Position numbers and translations under genes: made by a program. This document shows, piece by piece, positions 46,221-54,323 of a DNA stretch of 64,000 bases. Each line of letters begins with the position of its first letter. Position 1 is the stretch's first letter. The notes beneath the pieces are model-generated. The model ran no database searches and was not told where the DNA came from. It saw nothing but the letters and a program-made list of their open reading frames with translations. The DNA comes from CBDDEC01 sp965198045. Its GTDB lineage: Bacteria; Chloroflexota; Dehalococcoidia; UBA2979. The DNA is taken from positions 248,001-312,000 of the forward strand of contig CBDAOL010000011.1 of assembly GCA_965198045.1 (NCBI GenBank), in the 5' to 3' direction.

Positions 46221-46435
46221 CGAAGCATCGCCAGCACCTCGGCTCGAGCGGTGGTCGTCGGGCCCCGCCCGTCCGACGACCTAGCCAGAGCCTGCTCGAG
46301 TCTTCGGTGAAGCCGCCCTAGCGGCGCCTCACCCTGTCATTCCACGATAAGAATTGCTCAGAACCACTGTCAACGAACGCTCGTCATAAGCCTCCGCAGG
46401 GAGGCGCTCAGCCGGTCCGCTGCTACGGTGGGACT

Positions 46436-47194
46436 GTGATTTTTCGGTTCCTGCCCGTCATCGGCGACGCTCCGGATGCGGTCCTGATCCTGCTGCTCGC
46501 CTTCTCGGTGACGCTGCTGCTGGGCCTCGCGTTCCACGAGTTCATGCATGCGTTCGTCGCCGACAGCCTGGGCGATGGCACGCCGAGGGCGATGGGGCGT
46601 CTCACCCTGGACCCACGCAAGCACTTCGATCCGCTGGGGTCGACGCTGATCTTCTTCGTTGGCTTCGGCTGGGCGAAGCCGGTGCCGGTAAACCCTTTCA
46701 ACACCGCGAATCCGCGACGCTCGATGGCAATCATTGCCGGGGCGGGGCCCGTCTCGAACCTGTTTCTGGCGGCGCTGGCGGGGATCCCGATTCGCCTCGG
46801 CTGGGTGGGGGTGAACGACGCCAACGGGGACATCTGGCACCCCTTCGTCGCGCCGGGCGCGGTCAGCTTCTACGCCGATCTGTGGACGCAGTCGTTCGGC
46901 GACCTGCTCGGACTATTCTTCGGCACGGTGCTGCTGCTCAACGTGATCCTGGCGGTGTTCAACCTGCTGCCGATCCCACCGCTCGATGGCTACCGGGTGG
47001 CGCTGGGGGTGCTGCCGCCGGAGCTGGGGCGCGAGCTGGTGAAGATCGAGCCCTGGGGCTTCGGGATCCTGATGCTGCTGGTGTTCGCGCCGTTCTTCAC
47101 TGGCGGCGACTTCGGGCTGTTCACCGTGATGGGACCGATCCTCAACGTGCTGCTCGAGATCTTCGCGGGCGGCGCCGCGATCGAGTTCGGCTGA
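46436..47194 (+). CDS. site-2 protease family (M50) membrane metalloprotease
   Basis: The 252-residue protein starts at GTG 46436. The zinc motif H-E-x-x-H is in AFHEFMHAFVADSLGDGTP, and the third ligand region reads LLPIPPLDGYRVA (the usual N/L-P-x-P-x-L-D-G). Five to six membrane helices flank these. No PDZ or CBS domain is present, so it is the minimal form. It may process membrane-bound regulators. It leads a probable operon with the HD, tyrA, aroA, remA-like and gmk genes. Confidence 0.9.
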   Translation: MIFRFLPVIGDAPDAVLILLLAFSVTLLLGLAFHEFMHAFVADSLGDGTPRAMGRLTLDPRKHFDPLGSTLIFFVGFGWAKPVPVNPFNTANPRRSMAIIAGAGPVSNLFLAALAGIPIRLGWVGVNDANGDIWHPFVAPGAVSFYADLWTQSFGDLLGLFFGTVLLLNVILAVFNLLPIPPLDGYRVALGVLPPELGRELVKIEPWGFGILMLLVFAPFFTGGDFGLFTVMGPILNVLLEIFAGGAAIEFG

Positions 47195-47198
47195 GCCA

Positions 47199-47744
47199 AT
47201 GTTCAGCCACAGACTGGGCCGCGCTCGTTACCGCGTCCGCCAGTTCTTCCGCGGCTTCCGCACGCGACTCGCGACCGAGGAAATCTCAGCCGTGCGGTCG
47301 CTGCTGTCCGATCGCGAGCTCTCCCTGTTCGTCGAGATGGACCGGCGCGACCAGCGCCACAGCGTCGACCTGATCTTCCAGCTCGACCGCGTCGAGGCGT
47401 CCGCCCCACCGTCCTCGGCACTGCGGCGCGCGGCGCTGCTGCACGATGTGGGCAAGGGCCGCCTCACGGTCTGGACCCGCGTGCTCTTCGTGCTGCTGAA
47501 CGCTGTCAGCGGCTCGCTGTCGCGGCGCATCGAGGTCGAGGGCGCACGCGGGGTGCGGGGCGCGCTCTGGCGCCTCCGCTACCACGCCTCGCTCGGCGCG
47601 ATCCGGCTCGCGGACCTCGGCGTCGACGAACAGGTGTTGGACCTCGTGCGGTTCCACACCGCCGAGGAGCGGCGCAGCCTACCGCAGCGAATGCTGCACG
47701 ATGCCGAGCTGGCGCGCTTGATCGCGGCCGACGAAGCGAGCTGA
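47199..47744 (+). CDS. HD domain phosphohydrolase-like protein
   Basis: The 181-residue protein has RRDQRHSVDLIFQL, the HD doublet AALLHDVGKGRL, an arginine-rich linker, RLRYHASLGAIRLADLG (helix with metal His) and LDLVRFHTAEE. This matches short HD hydrolases acting on phosphates or nucleotides. ATG 47199 lies 4 bp after the protease stop, so co-translation is likely. Confidence 0.85.
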   Translation: MFSHRLGRARYRVRQFFRGFRTRLATEEISAVRSLLSDRELSLFVEMDRRDQRHSVDLIFQLDRVEASAPPSSALRRAALLHDVGKGRLTVWTRVLFVLLNAVSGSLSRRIEVEGARGVRGALWRLRYHASLGAIRLADLGVDEQVLDLVRFHTAEERRSLPQRMLHDAELARLIAADEAS

Positions 47745-47826
47745 ACGCGGCGAGACGCGGCCTCCGCGGTGCTACGATGGCCGGGCGGCCGATCGACCGC
47801 ATCTCACCACCGGGCGGAGCAGCAAG

Positions 47827-48861
47827 ATGACGCGAGTAGCCATCCTCGGCATGGGCTTGATCGGCACCTCGATCGCCCTGCGCCTCAAGCGCGATGCGGG
47901 CGAGAGCGAGATGCAGATCGTGGGACACGATCGCTATCGCGGGCCGCTGAAGCAGGCGAAGGACCTCGGCGCGATCGACTCGTTCGAGGGCGACGCCACG
48001 AAGGCGGTGCGGGAAGCCGAGATCGTGATCCTAGCCGCGCCGCCGCTGGCGAACCGGCGCTTGCTCGAGGAGATCGCACGGTCGTTGGACGCCGAGGCGA
48101 TCGTCACCGACGTGGGCTCCACCAAGGGCGAAACCATGCGCCATGCAGCGAAAGTGCTGCCCTCGAGCGTCAGCTTTGTCGGCGGGCATCCGATGGCCGG
48201 CAAGACCGACACCGGCCCGGAGGCGGCTGACCCCGACCTGTTCGAGGGCGCGCGCTGGGTCGTCGTGGCCCCACCGAACGCGACGCCTCGTGCGGTGCGC
48301 GCCGTGATCGGCCTGGCCGAGATGATGGGCGCAGAGCCGATGTTGATGGACGCCGACGAGCACGACGCCTACGTCGCCGCCGTCTCGCACATGCCGATGG
48401 CCGTGGCGACGTCGCTCTACCGCCTCGCGCGGGGTTCCGAAGCGTGGCCAGAGCTGTCGCTGCTGGCCGCGAGCGGGTTCAAGGACACGACGAGGCTGAC
48501 CGGCACGGAGGCCTCGATCGCGTACGACATGTATGCCACCAACCGCGACCAGGTCGTGCACTGGCTGGACCGCATGATCGAGACGCTGCGCGAGCACCGG
48601 GACGCCGTGGCCGACGAGGACGACGAGGCGCTGTTCAAGCTCCTGGCCGAGACGCAGCACGACTACGAGCTGTTTCGAGGCGGCAAGATCGGGCGCGAGA
48701 GTGATGCTGTCGGGCCTGACGCCGAAGCGATCGGCGGATATGGCTTCAGCTCGTTCCTGATGGGCGACGCCATCCGCGAGCGGATGGGCGAAATCACGAA
48801 GGCGGCCGAGGACCGGCTGCGCGACACCGACGAGGCGGAGCGGACCACCCGCCGCATCTGA
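47827..48861 (+). CDS. tyrA: prephenate dehydrogenase (TyrA family)
   Basis: The 344-residue protein has an N-terminal Rossmann loop AILGMGLIGTSIAL, VTDVGSTKGE and the prephenate-binding FVGGHPMAGKTDTGPEAAD. A helical C-terminal domain with HDAYVAAVSHMPMAVATSLY and SGFKDTTRLTG follows. No ACT domain is present. It should convert prephenate to 4-hydroxyphenylpyruvate (or arogenate to tyrosine). It is followed by aroA, so the aromatic pathway is partly co-encoded, with the trp operon nearby. Confidence 0.93.
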   Translation: MTRVAILGMGLIGTSIALRLKRDAGESEMQIVGHDRYRGPLKQAKDLGAIDSFEGDATKAVREAEIVILAAPPLANRRLLEEIARSLDAEAIVTDVGSTKGETMRHAAKVLPSSVSFVGGHPMAGKTDTGPEAADPDLFEGARWVVVAPPNATPRAVRAVIGLAEMMGAEPMLMDADEHDAYVAAVSHMPMAVATSLYRLARGSEAWPELSLLAASGFKDTTRLTGTEASIAYDMYATNRDQVVHWLDRMIETLREHRDAVADEDDEALFKLLAETQHDYELFRGGKIGRESDAVGPDAEAIGGYGFSSFLMGDAIRERMGEITKAAEDRLRDTDEAERTTRRI

Positions 48862-48893
48862 CCGCGTCGGGCGGCTGCGCTCAGCGGAGGACG

Positions 48894-50210
48894 ATGATCG
48901 TGCAGACCGTCGAGGGCACCCGCACCGTCCGCCCGGCGTCCCGGCTGCGCGGCACGCTGTCGATTCCTGGCGACAAGTCGATCACGCATCGTGCGTTGAT
49001 GTTGAACGCGCTCGCCTCGGGCGACGCGATCCTCGAGGGTTGGCTCGACTCCGCCGACACGCGTTCCACGATGGCCTGTCTGCGTGCGCTCGGGGCGACG
49101 ATCGAGGAGCCCGGCGATGGCCGGCTGATCGTCCGCGGCCGCGGACGCGCGGGACTGCAGGAGGCCTCCGACATCCTCGACTGCGGCAACTCCGGGACCA
49201 GCATTCGCTTGCTGGCCGGGCTCGTCGCAGGCCTGCCGGCGCTGTCGGTGCTCTCGGGCGACGAGTCACTGCGACGACGGCCGATGGCGCGCATCCTCAA
49301 TCCGCTGCGCCAGCTGGGCGTCGAGGTGACCGCGCGTGCGGAAGGCACGCTGCCACCGATCGTGATCCACGGCGGCGCGGTCGACGGTGGGCAGTCGTTC
49401 GAGCCGCCGGTTGCGTCAGCGCAGGTGAAGTCCGCGATCCTCCTCGCCGGGCTCGCCGCCGACGGGCCGACGACGGTCCGGGAGCTGGCGGCTACGCGCG
49501 ACCACACCGAACGCATGCTCGGCGCCATGGGTGCGGGCATCGACGTCGACGGCACGACCGTGACGCTGACGCCACCGGCAGGAGACCTCCAGGCGGTCGG
49601 GGTCCGCGTGCCGGGCGACATCTCGACGGCCGCGCCCTGGATCGTGGCGGCATCAGCTCACCCCGATGCCGAGCTGATGCTGGCTGGCGTGGGCGTCAAT
49701 CCGACACGCACCGGCATCCTCGACATCCTGCGCGCGATGGGCGCCGACATCACCCTCGTGGAGGAGCGGACGGTCGGAGGTGAGCCGGTTGCGGACATCG
49801 TCGTGCGCTCCTCGGAGCTGCACGGCACGCGCATCGATGGCGACCTGGTCCCGCGTGCGGTCGACGAGCTCCCGCTCGCCGCGCTGGCCGGCGCGCTCGC
49901 CTCGGGTGAGACCGTGATCGCCGGGGCGGCGGAGCTGCGAGCCAAGGAATCAGACCGCATTGCGACCACCTCGGCGATGCTGCGTGCCCTCGGCGTCACG
50001 CTCGAGGAGCACGACGATGGGATGACGGTGCAGGGTGGCGCGCGTCTGGAGGGGGCTTCGGTGGACTCCTCGGGCGATCACAGACTCGCGATGCTGGGCG
50101 GGATCGCGGGAGTATTCGCGAGCGGCGAAACGCTCGTGACTGGCGCAGAAGCCGTTAATGTGTCATACCCTGACTTCTGGACGGACTTAGATAGGTGTGA
50201 GACTGGCTAG
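48894..50210 (+). CDS. aroA: 3-phosphoshikimate 1-carboxyvinyltransferase (EPSP synthase)
   Basis: The 438-residue protein has SIPGDKSITHRALMLNALAS (Lys/Ser of the active site), ILDCGNSGTSIRLLAGL, DESLRRRPMARI, PVASAQVKSAILLAGL, DEL(P) and ELRAKESDRI, plus SSGDHRLAMLGG at the end. All hallmark segments of both domains are intact. The GNSGTS(I)R form places it nearer the class II than the class I E. coli-type enzymes. ATG 48894. Confidence 0.97.
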   Translation: MIVQTVEGTRTVRPASRLRGTLSIPGDKSITHRALMLNALASGDAILEGWLDSADTRSTMACLRALGATIEEPGDGRLIVRGRGRAGLQEASDILDCGNSGTSIRLLAGLVAGLPALSVLSGDESLRRRPMARILNPLRQLGVEVTARAEGTLPPIVIHGGAVDGGQSFEPPVASAQVKSAILLAGLAADGPTTVRELAATRDHTERMLGAMGAGIDVDGTTVTLTPPAGDLQAVGVRVPGDISTAAPWIVAASAHPDAELMLAGVGVNPTRTGILDILRAMGADITLVEERTVGGEPVADIVVRSSELHGTRIDGDLVPRAVDELPLAALAGALASGETVIAGAAELRAKESDRIATTSAMLRALGVTLEEHDDGMTVQGGARLEGASVDSSGDHRLAMLGGIAGVFASGETLVTGAEAVNVSYPDFWTDLDRCETG

Positions 50211-50237
50211 GAGTGGTCTGTCCGGCGGGAGCAGGTA

Positions 50238-50504
50238 ATGGCGACGGAACTGATTCACGTAGGCTTCGACAATCACCTCGCGCTGAATCGCGTGATGGGG
50301 GTGGCGTCGCCGAGCTCGGCACCGATCAAGCGCATGGTTCAACGCGGCAAAGAACAGCATCGCGCGATCGACCTGACCAGCGGCCGTCGCACGAAGGCTG
50401 TGGTCGTGCTCGACAGCGACTGGGTGGCCTTGATTGCGATCACGCCGGAGACGTTCGCCGGTCGTGTCAGCGCCGCACGCGCCGGCACCGAAGGTGCCGC
50501 CTAA
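50238..50504 (+). CDS. RemA/DUF370 family regulatory protein
   Basis: The 88-residue protein reads ELIHVGFDNHLALNRVMGVA, SAPIKRMVQRGKEQHRAIDL and RRTKAVVVLDSDWVALIAI, the whole of the DUF370/RemA family. RemA in Bacillus is a DNA-binding oligomer controlling matrix genes, but the family often sits beside gmk, as here, with unknown role. ATG 50238, 28 bp after aroA with GGAGCAGG upstream. Confidence 0.92.
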   Translation: MATELIHVGFDNHLALNRVMGVASPSSAPIKRMVQRGKEQHRAIDLTSGRRTKAVVVLDSDWVALIAITPETFAGRVSAARAGTEGAA

Positions 50505-50572
50505 CCCCTCGACGAGCTCTCTGACCAGCCCGGTCCGACCGCGCGCGATCTGCCGCCGCGGTCCGCGCCCCC

Positions 50573-51208
50573 GTGCCTCCTAGCACGCCCGGCGACGGCG
50601 GCGACGCGCCGACCGAGGGCGCTCCGCTCGTGGTCGTACTCTCCGGTCCCTCCGGCGTGGGCAAGGACTCCGTGATCGTCCGCATGCGAGAGCGCGGGTT
50701 CAATGTTGGGCTGCCAGCGACGATGACGACGCGCGCACCTCGCGATGGTGAGGTCCACGGTGAGCACCACCTCTTCGTCGACGCCGAGGGCTTCGACCGG
50801 GCCCTCGAGGAGGGCGAGCTGCTTGAGCACGCGGTGGTCTACGGCCAGCGCTACGGTGTGCCGCGCAGCCAGGTCCGTCGCCACCTCGACCGCGGGGCCG
50901 ACGTAATCGTGCGGGTGGATATCCAGGGCGCGGAGTCGCTACGCGAGGTGCTCCCCGCCGCACTCTTCCTTTTTCTCATCCCTGACGATCCGGCGCACCT
51001 CGAGGCCCACCTGCGCGAGCGCGGCGCCGAGTCCGAGTCCCAGATCGCCCTCCGCTTGGCCGAGGCGGCGAGCGAAACGGAGCGCGCGCGCACGTTCGCC
51101 ACCATCGTCGAGAACGTCGAGGATGACCTCGACGTCACGGTCGACCGCCTAGCAGCGCTCATGGCCGCCGAGCGCGATCGTCCTGACCGCGAGCCGGTGG
51201 TGGTGTAG
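50573..51208 (+). CDS. gmk: guanylate kinase
   Basis: The 211-residue protein has the P-loop LSGPSGVGKDSVIVRM, TMTTRAPRDGEVHGEHH (GMP-binding Arg), FVDAEGFDRALEEGELLEHA and VDIQGAESLREVLPAALF. Asp replaces the usual Ser/Thr after GK in GPSGVGKDS, with Ser following. Start GTG 50573 gives a 15-residue Pro/Gly extension. It phosphorylates GMP to GDP. Confidence 0.94.
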   Translation: MPPSTPGDGGDAPTEGAPLVVVLSGPSGVGKDSVIVRMRERGFNVGLPATMTTRAPRDGEVHGEHHLFVDAEGFDRALEEGELLEHAVVYGQRYGVPRSQVRRHLDRGADVIVRVDIQGAESLREVLPAALFLFLIPDDPAHLEAHLRERGAESESQIALRLAEAASETERARTFATIVENVEDDLDVTVDRLAALMAAERDRPDREPVVV

Positions 51209-51222
51209 CCGGCGGCTCGAGC

Positions 51223-52205
51223 CTAGTCTTCGAACGCGCCGAGGCCTGTCAGCACCCTCCGCATGCGTTCGGCGAGGACACGGGCGAGGGTCGTCGCCGC
51301 CTCGGCGGTGGACTCGCCGTCGGTGCGGACTACGACCACGGTGCCGAGCACTGGCCCGACGCGGACGAGGACGATCGTCGACCCCGCGCGTTCGGTGATG
51401 CGCACGGCGTCGTCCCACGCGCCTGAGGCGGGCTCGCCTTCGGCGTCGATCGGTCCGAACTCGGTCACGAGCTGGCGGCCCTCGCTAATCAGCTCGAAGA
51501 ACTCGGCGAGCGCGTCTGTTGACGAGCGGTAGAGCACGACGCGTGACGAAGCGAGAGCGAGCTGCTGGTCGGGGTCGTCGCGGTCTGAGGCGTCCACCGC
51601 CACGAACACTCCGGCGGTCGAACCGTCCGAGGCCGGCCGCTCACGCTCGCTGTCGATCGGCGAGACCTCGACGGCGCCCTCCCGCGTCACGACGAGCAAC
51701 GGGGCCAACTCCTGCGGTAGGACGCGTTCGAGGTCGTCAGCGTCGAGGTTCATCGTCCAGAAGTCGTCAACCGACACGTCGAACGTATCGGGCTCAGCTG
51801 TCGGGACGCCGCGGGGCGGCACGTCAGGCGTTGGTGTTGCCTCGATCGTGGGGACGGTCGCGACTAGTGGCGTGCCCTCGTTGCCGCCAAGGGTGATCAT
51901 GGCGACGACCGCGATCACTGCCACCACCGCCGTCGCGGCGACGCCGGCGAGGAGCAGCAGGGGCGTGAAGACGAGGCTGAGTCGACGCATCGGCGACTCT
52001 CTCTGACTACCAGGCGCTGCGATCTCCTCGCGGCGCTGGAGGTCGAGGCGGACGAGAGCTCGGAGACGTGGTGCTTTGCGCCGTCGAGGGTGATCCCGAG
52101 CGCTTCAGCGATCTCAGGGTCGGTCATGCCTCGGGCGATGAGGCTGGCCACCTCACGCTGACGGTCGGTGACGCGGGCTCGACCCTGCGGCGTGCGTGCG
52201 GACAT
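51223..52205 (-). pseudogene. LuxR-type HTH with membrane anchor and extracytoplasmic domain, one frameshift
   Basis: From 52205 the frame reads RVTDRQREVASLIARGMTDP and EIAEALGITLDGAKHHVSEL, a LuxR/GerE HTH. At about 52051-52060 the frame changes and continues RLDLQRREEIAAPGSQRESP, then MRRLSLVFTPLLLLAGVA, a membrane helix, and a 200-residue external domain (TMNLDADDLERVLPQELAPL). Without the indel HTH and anchor are one chain of about 325 aa. Alternatively ATG 51990 starts the anchored protein alone. It would be a one-component membrane-tethered regulator. Ligand unknown. Confidence 0.65.
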
Positions 52206-52282
52206 CCGCTCCTCCCCGACGCAGGATCGCGTGGCGTTGAGGCGTTGTCACTACCCGACGGCGCAACAGTCGCGCTGTTTCG

Positions 52283-52312
52283 TTGACATATCGAGGCGGG
52301 CGCGCGTAGCCT
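52283..52312 (+). promoter_or_regulatory. promoter of the trp leader
   Basis: TTGACA at 52283-52288, an 18-base spacer and TAGCCT at 52307-52312 give a sigma-70-like promoter just before the T-box stem I (52323 onward). The -10 is weak, but TTGACA is exact and the position fits. Confidence 0.55.
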
Positions 52313-52322
52313 CGGGGCGACG

Positions 52323-52640
52323 AAAGATGGACGTCGATCGGGAGTAGTAGACCGAGACGCGGGGCGGGAGCGAGCCGGGGGCAGTGAGAGCCCGGCGCCT
52401 GCAGCGGCGGTCGAATGGACCCGAGAGTCTTGGCCCGAACGCCGGCCAGCCCTCCGGGGCGAGCGCGGTCAGTAGGCGTCGACGGTGGGGGCGCCGTTAT
52501 CCAGGCCCAGGGCATCGTCGAGACGACTCGACTGTGCCTCGTAGAGGTGTCGTGGGCACCTGCCGGAGCGGCAGGTCACGGCGCGAAGGTGGGTGGCACC
52601 GCGATCACCATCGTCCCACAGTGGCGATGGTGTTTTTGTT
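52323..52640 (+). promoter_or_regulatory. T-box riboswitch, tryptophan (specifier TGG)
   Basis: Stem I can be drawn. TCGGG (52338-52342) pairs with CCCGA (52420-52424), and GACCG (52350-52354) with CGGTC (52408-52412). They enclose a loop AGTAGTA on the 5' side and GAATGGA on the 3' side. The codon TGG at 52416-52418 sits where the specifier lies, so it should read the CCA anticodon of tRNA-Trp. The T-box itself is GGGTGGCACCGCG (52591-52603), close to the consensus AGGGUGGNACCGCG. Its UGGC bulge pairs with GCCA, fitting the G discriminator of tRNA-Trp. A terminator follows at 52606-52640. Uncharged tRNA-Trp should favour read-through into the trp genes. Confidence 0.93.
52606..52640 (+). terminator. 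T-box-controlled transcription terminator
   Basis: CACCATCG (52606-52613) pairs with CGATGGTG (52625-52632), followed by TTTTTGTTT. It lies directly behind the T-box so that the antiterminator and terminator compete, as in transcriptional T-boxes. Confidence 0.88.
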
Positions 52641-52709
52641 TGTAAGCCGCACACCGAGGAGAGCAGAGCGCCACGAGGAGCGGCCGCAGTCAGAAGAGGG
52701 AGCAGCGCA

Positions 52710-52844
52710 ATGACGTTCGAACGACCTGTCATGTCGACCGTGGCGACCATCGGCGGCTCCCGCTGGTGGCGGAGCAGCACGCACCCACCGCTGTTCGCAT
52801 CACGACTGCTCGAGGAGCTTCACCACCATGGTTCTGCTGACTGA
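52710..52844 (+). CDS. trpL: trp leader peptide with tandem Trp codons
   Basis: ATG 52710 is preceded by AGAGGGAG with seven bases spacing. The 44-codon frame reads MTFERPVMSTVATIGGSRWW, with TGG TGG at 52764-52769, then RSSTHPPLFASRLLEELHHH and a stop at 52844. The stop lies 17 nt inside trpE in another frame, so ribosomes on the leader cross the trpE start and its GAGGAG ribosome site. R-W-W followed by H-P-P resembles leader peptides of actinobacterial trp attenuators. No terminator is visible between the Trp codons and trpE, so control may be translational. Expression is an inference. Confidence 0.7.
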   Translation: MTFERPVMSTVATIGGSRWWRSSTHPPLFASRLLEELHHHGSAD

Positions 52845-54303
52845 CACCACCCCCAGCCTCGCCGAGGTCCGCCGTCGGAGCCGGCAGGGCAACATCGTTC
52901 CGATCTATCGCGAGGTTCGTGCGGACCTCGAAACGCCCGTTTCCGCCTACCTGAAGGTGGCGCGCGGGCCGTACAGCTATCTGCTCGAGTCCGTCGAGGG
53001 CGGGGAGCGGATGGGGCGCTATTCGTTCATCGGCACCGAGCCTTACCGCGTGATGGCCGCCGAGCACGCCGACGGTGGCCCGCTCGAGGAGATCGAGCGT
53101 GAGCTCGGGCGACACCAGTCCGTGGAGGTGGCGGGGCTACCGCGCTTCCACGGCGGCGCGGTCGGGTATCTCGGCTACGAGGCCGTCTCGCACATCGAGG
53201 AGGTCCCCCTGGCGGGGCCGGATGTCCTGGGGCTGCCCGAATCGTGGCTGATGTTCACGGACACGCTGCTGGTGTTCGACCACCTGATGCACACGATCAA
53301 GGTGGTGGCGCATGTGCGCCTCGATGGGGACATCGAGTCGTCGTACCGGCAGGCGCAGCAGCGCATCGACGAGCTGGTCGACCGCCTGAGTCGCCCGCTG
53401 GGAGCGCTGCCGTACGTGCCGTTCGCTGGCAGCGCCGGGAACGAGGTGACGTCGAACTGGGACCGAGAGGACTTCTACGGGGCGGTGAAGCGCATCCGCC
53501 AGTACATCATCGACGGCGACGTGATCCAGACGGTGCTCTCGCAGCGGTTCTCGCGCGAAACCGGCGCGCACCCGTTCGAGGTCTATCGCTCGCTGCGCAC
53601 AATCAACCCGTCGCCGTACATGTACTACCTCCAGTTCGATGAGACGGCGATCGTCGGCGCGTCGCCTGAGCTTCTGGTCAACATCGAGGACAGCCTTGTC
53701 GAGGTGCATCCGATCGCGGGGACGCGGCCGCGCGGGGAGACGCCGCTGGACGATGAGCGGCTCGCAGAGGAGTTGCGGCACGATCCGAAGGAGATCGCGG
53801 AGCACGTCATGCTGCTGGACCTCGGGCGCAACGACGTGGGGCACGTCGCGGAGGCGGGCAGCGTCGCGGTGACGCAGCAGCTCGACATCGAGCACTACTC
53901 GCACGTCATGCACCTCGTGAGCCACGTGACGGGCACGCTGCGCGAGGAGATGTCGGCCTACGACGCTCTGCGCGCGGCCTACCCGGCGGGCACGGTGTCC
54001 GGCGCGCCGAAGATCCGCGCGATGGAGATCATCGCCGAGCTCGAGCCGGATCAGCGCGGGCCATACGCGGGGGGCGTCGGGTTCTTCGACATGTCGGGCA
54101 ACATCGAGACCTGCATCACTATTCGCACACTGGTGATGAAGGACGGCGTCGCGCATGTCCAGGCGGGCGCGGGCATCGTCTTCGACTCGGATCCCGTACG
54201 CGAGTTCGAGGAGTGCCAGCACAAGGCGCAGGCGCTGATCGCCGCGATCGACGATGCCGAGGGCGGCGAGGGCGGTACGCCCGCCGGCAGCCTCGGCTAC
54301 TAG
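52828..54303 (+). CDS. trpE: anthranilate synthase component I
   Basis: The 491-residue protein starts at ATG 52828 with GAGGAG upstream. The N-terminal feedback site reads YSYLLESVEGGERMGRYSFI (LLES). The chorismate-binding C-terminal half has VLSQRFSRETGAHPFEVYRS, NPSPYMYYLQF, HPIAGTRPRGETPLDDERLA, HVMLLDLGRNDVG and GTVSGAPKIRAMEII. It uses ammonia or TrpG-supplied ammonia to make anthranilate. It is the first structural gene after the T-box and leader peptide. Length is normal. Confidence 0.96.
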   Translation: MVLLTDTTPSLAEVRRRSRQGNIVPIYREVRADLETPVSAYLKVARGPYSYLLESVEGGERMGRYSFIGTEPYRVMAAEHADGGPLEEIERELGRHQSVEVAGLPRFHGGAVGYLGYEAVSHIEEVPLAGPDVLGLPESWLMFTDTLLVFDHLMHTIKVVAHVRLDGDIESSYRQAQQRIDELVDRLSRPLGALPYVPFAGSAGNEVTSNWDREDFYGAVKRIRQYIIDGDVIQTVLSQRFSRETGAHPFEVYRSLRTINPSPYMYYLQFDETAIVGASPELLVNIEDSLVEVHPIAGTRPRGETPLDDERLAEELRHDPKEIAEHVMLLDLGRNDVGHVAEAGSVAVTQQLDIEHYSHVMHLVSHVTGTLREEMSAYDALRAAYPAGTVSGAPKIRAMEIIAELEPDQRGPYAGGVGFFDMSGNIETCITIRTLVMKDGVAHVQAGAGIVFDSDPVREFEECQHKAQALIAAIDDAEGGEGGTPAGSLGY

Positions 54304-54323
54304 CTGCGGAACGGATCGCGAAG

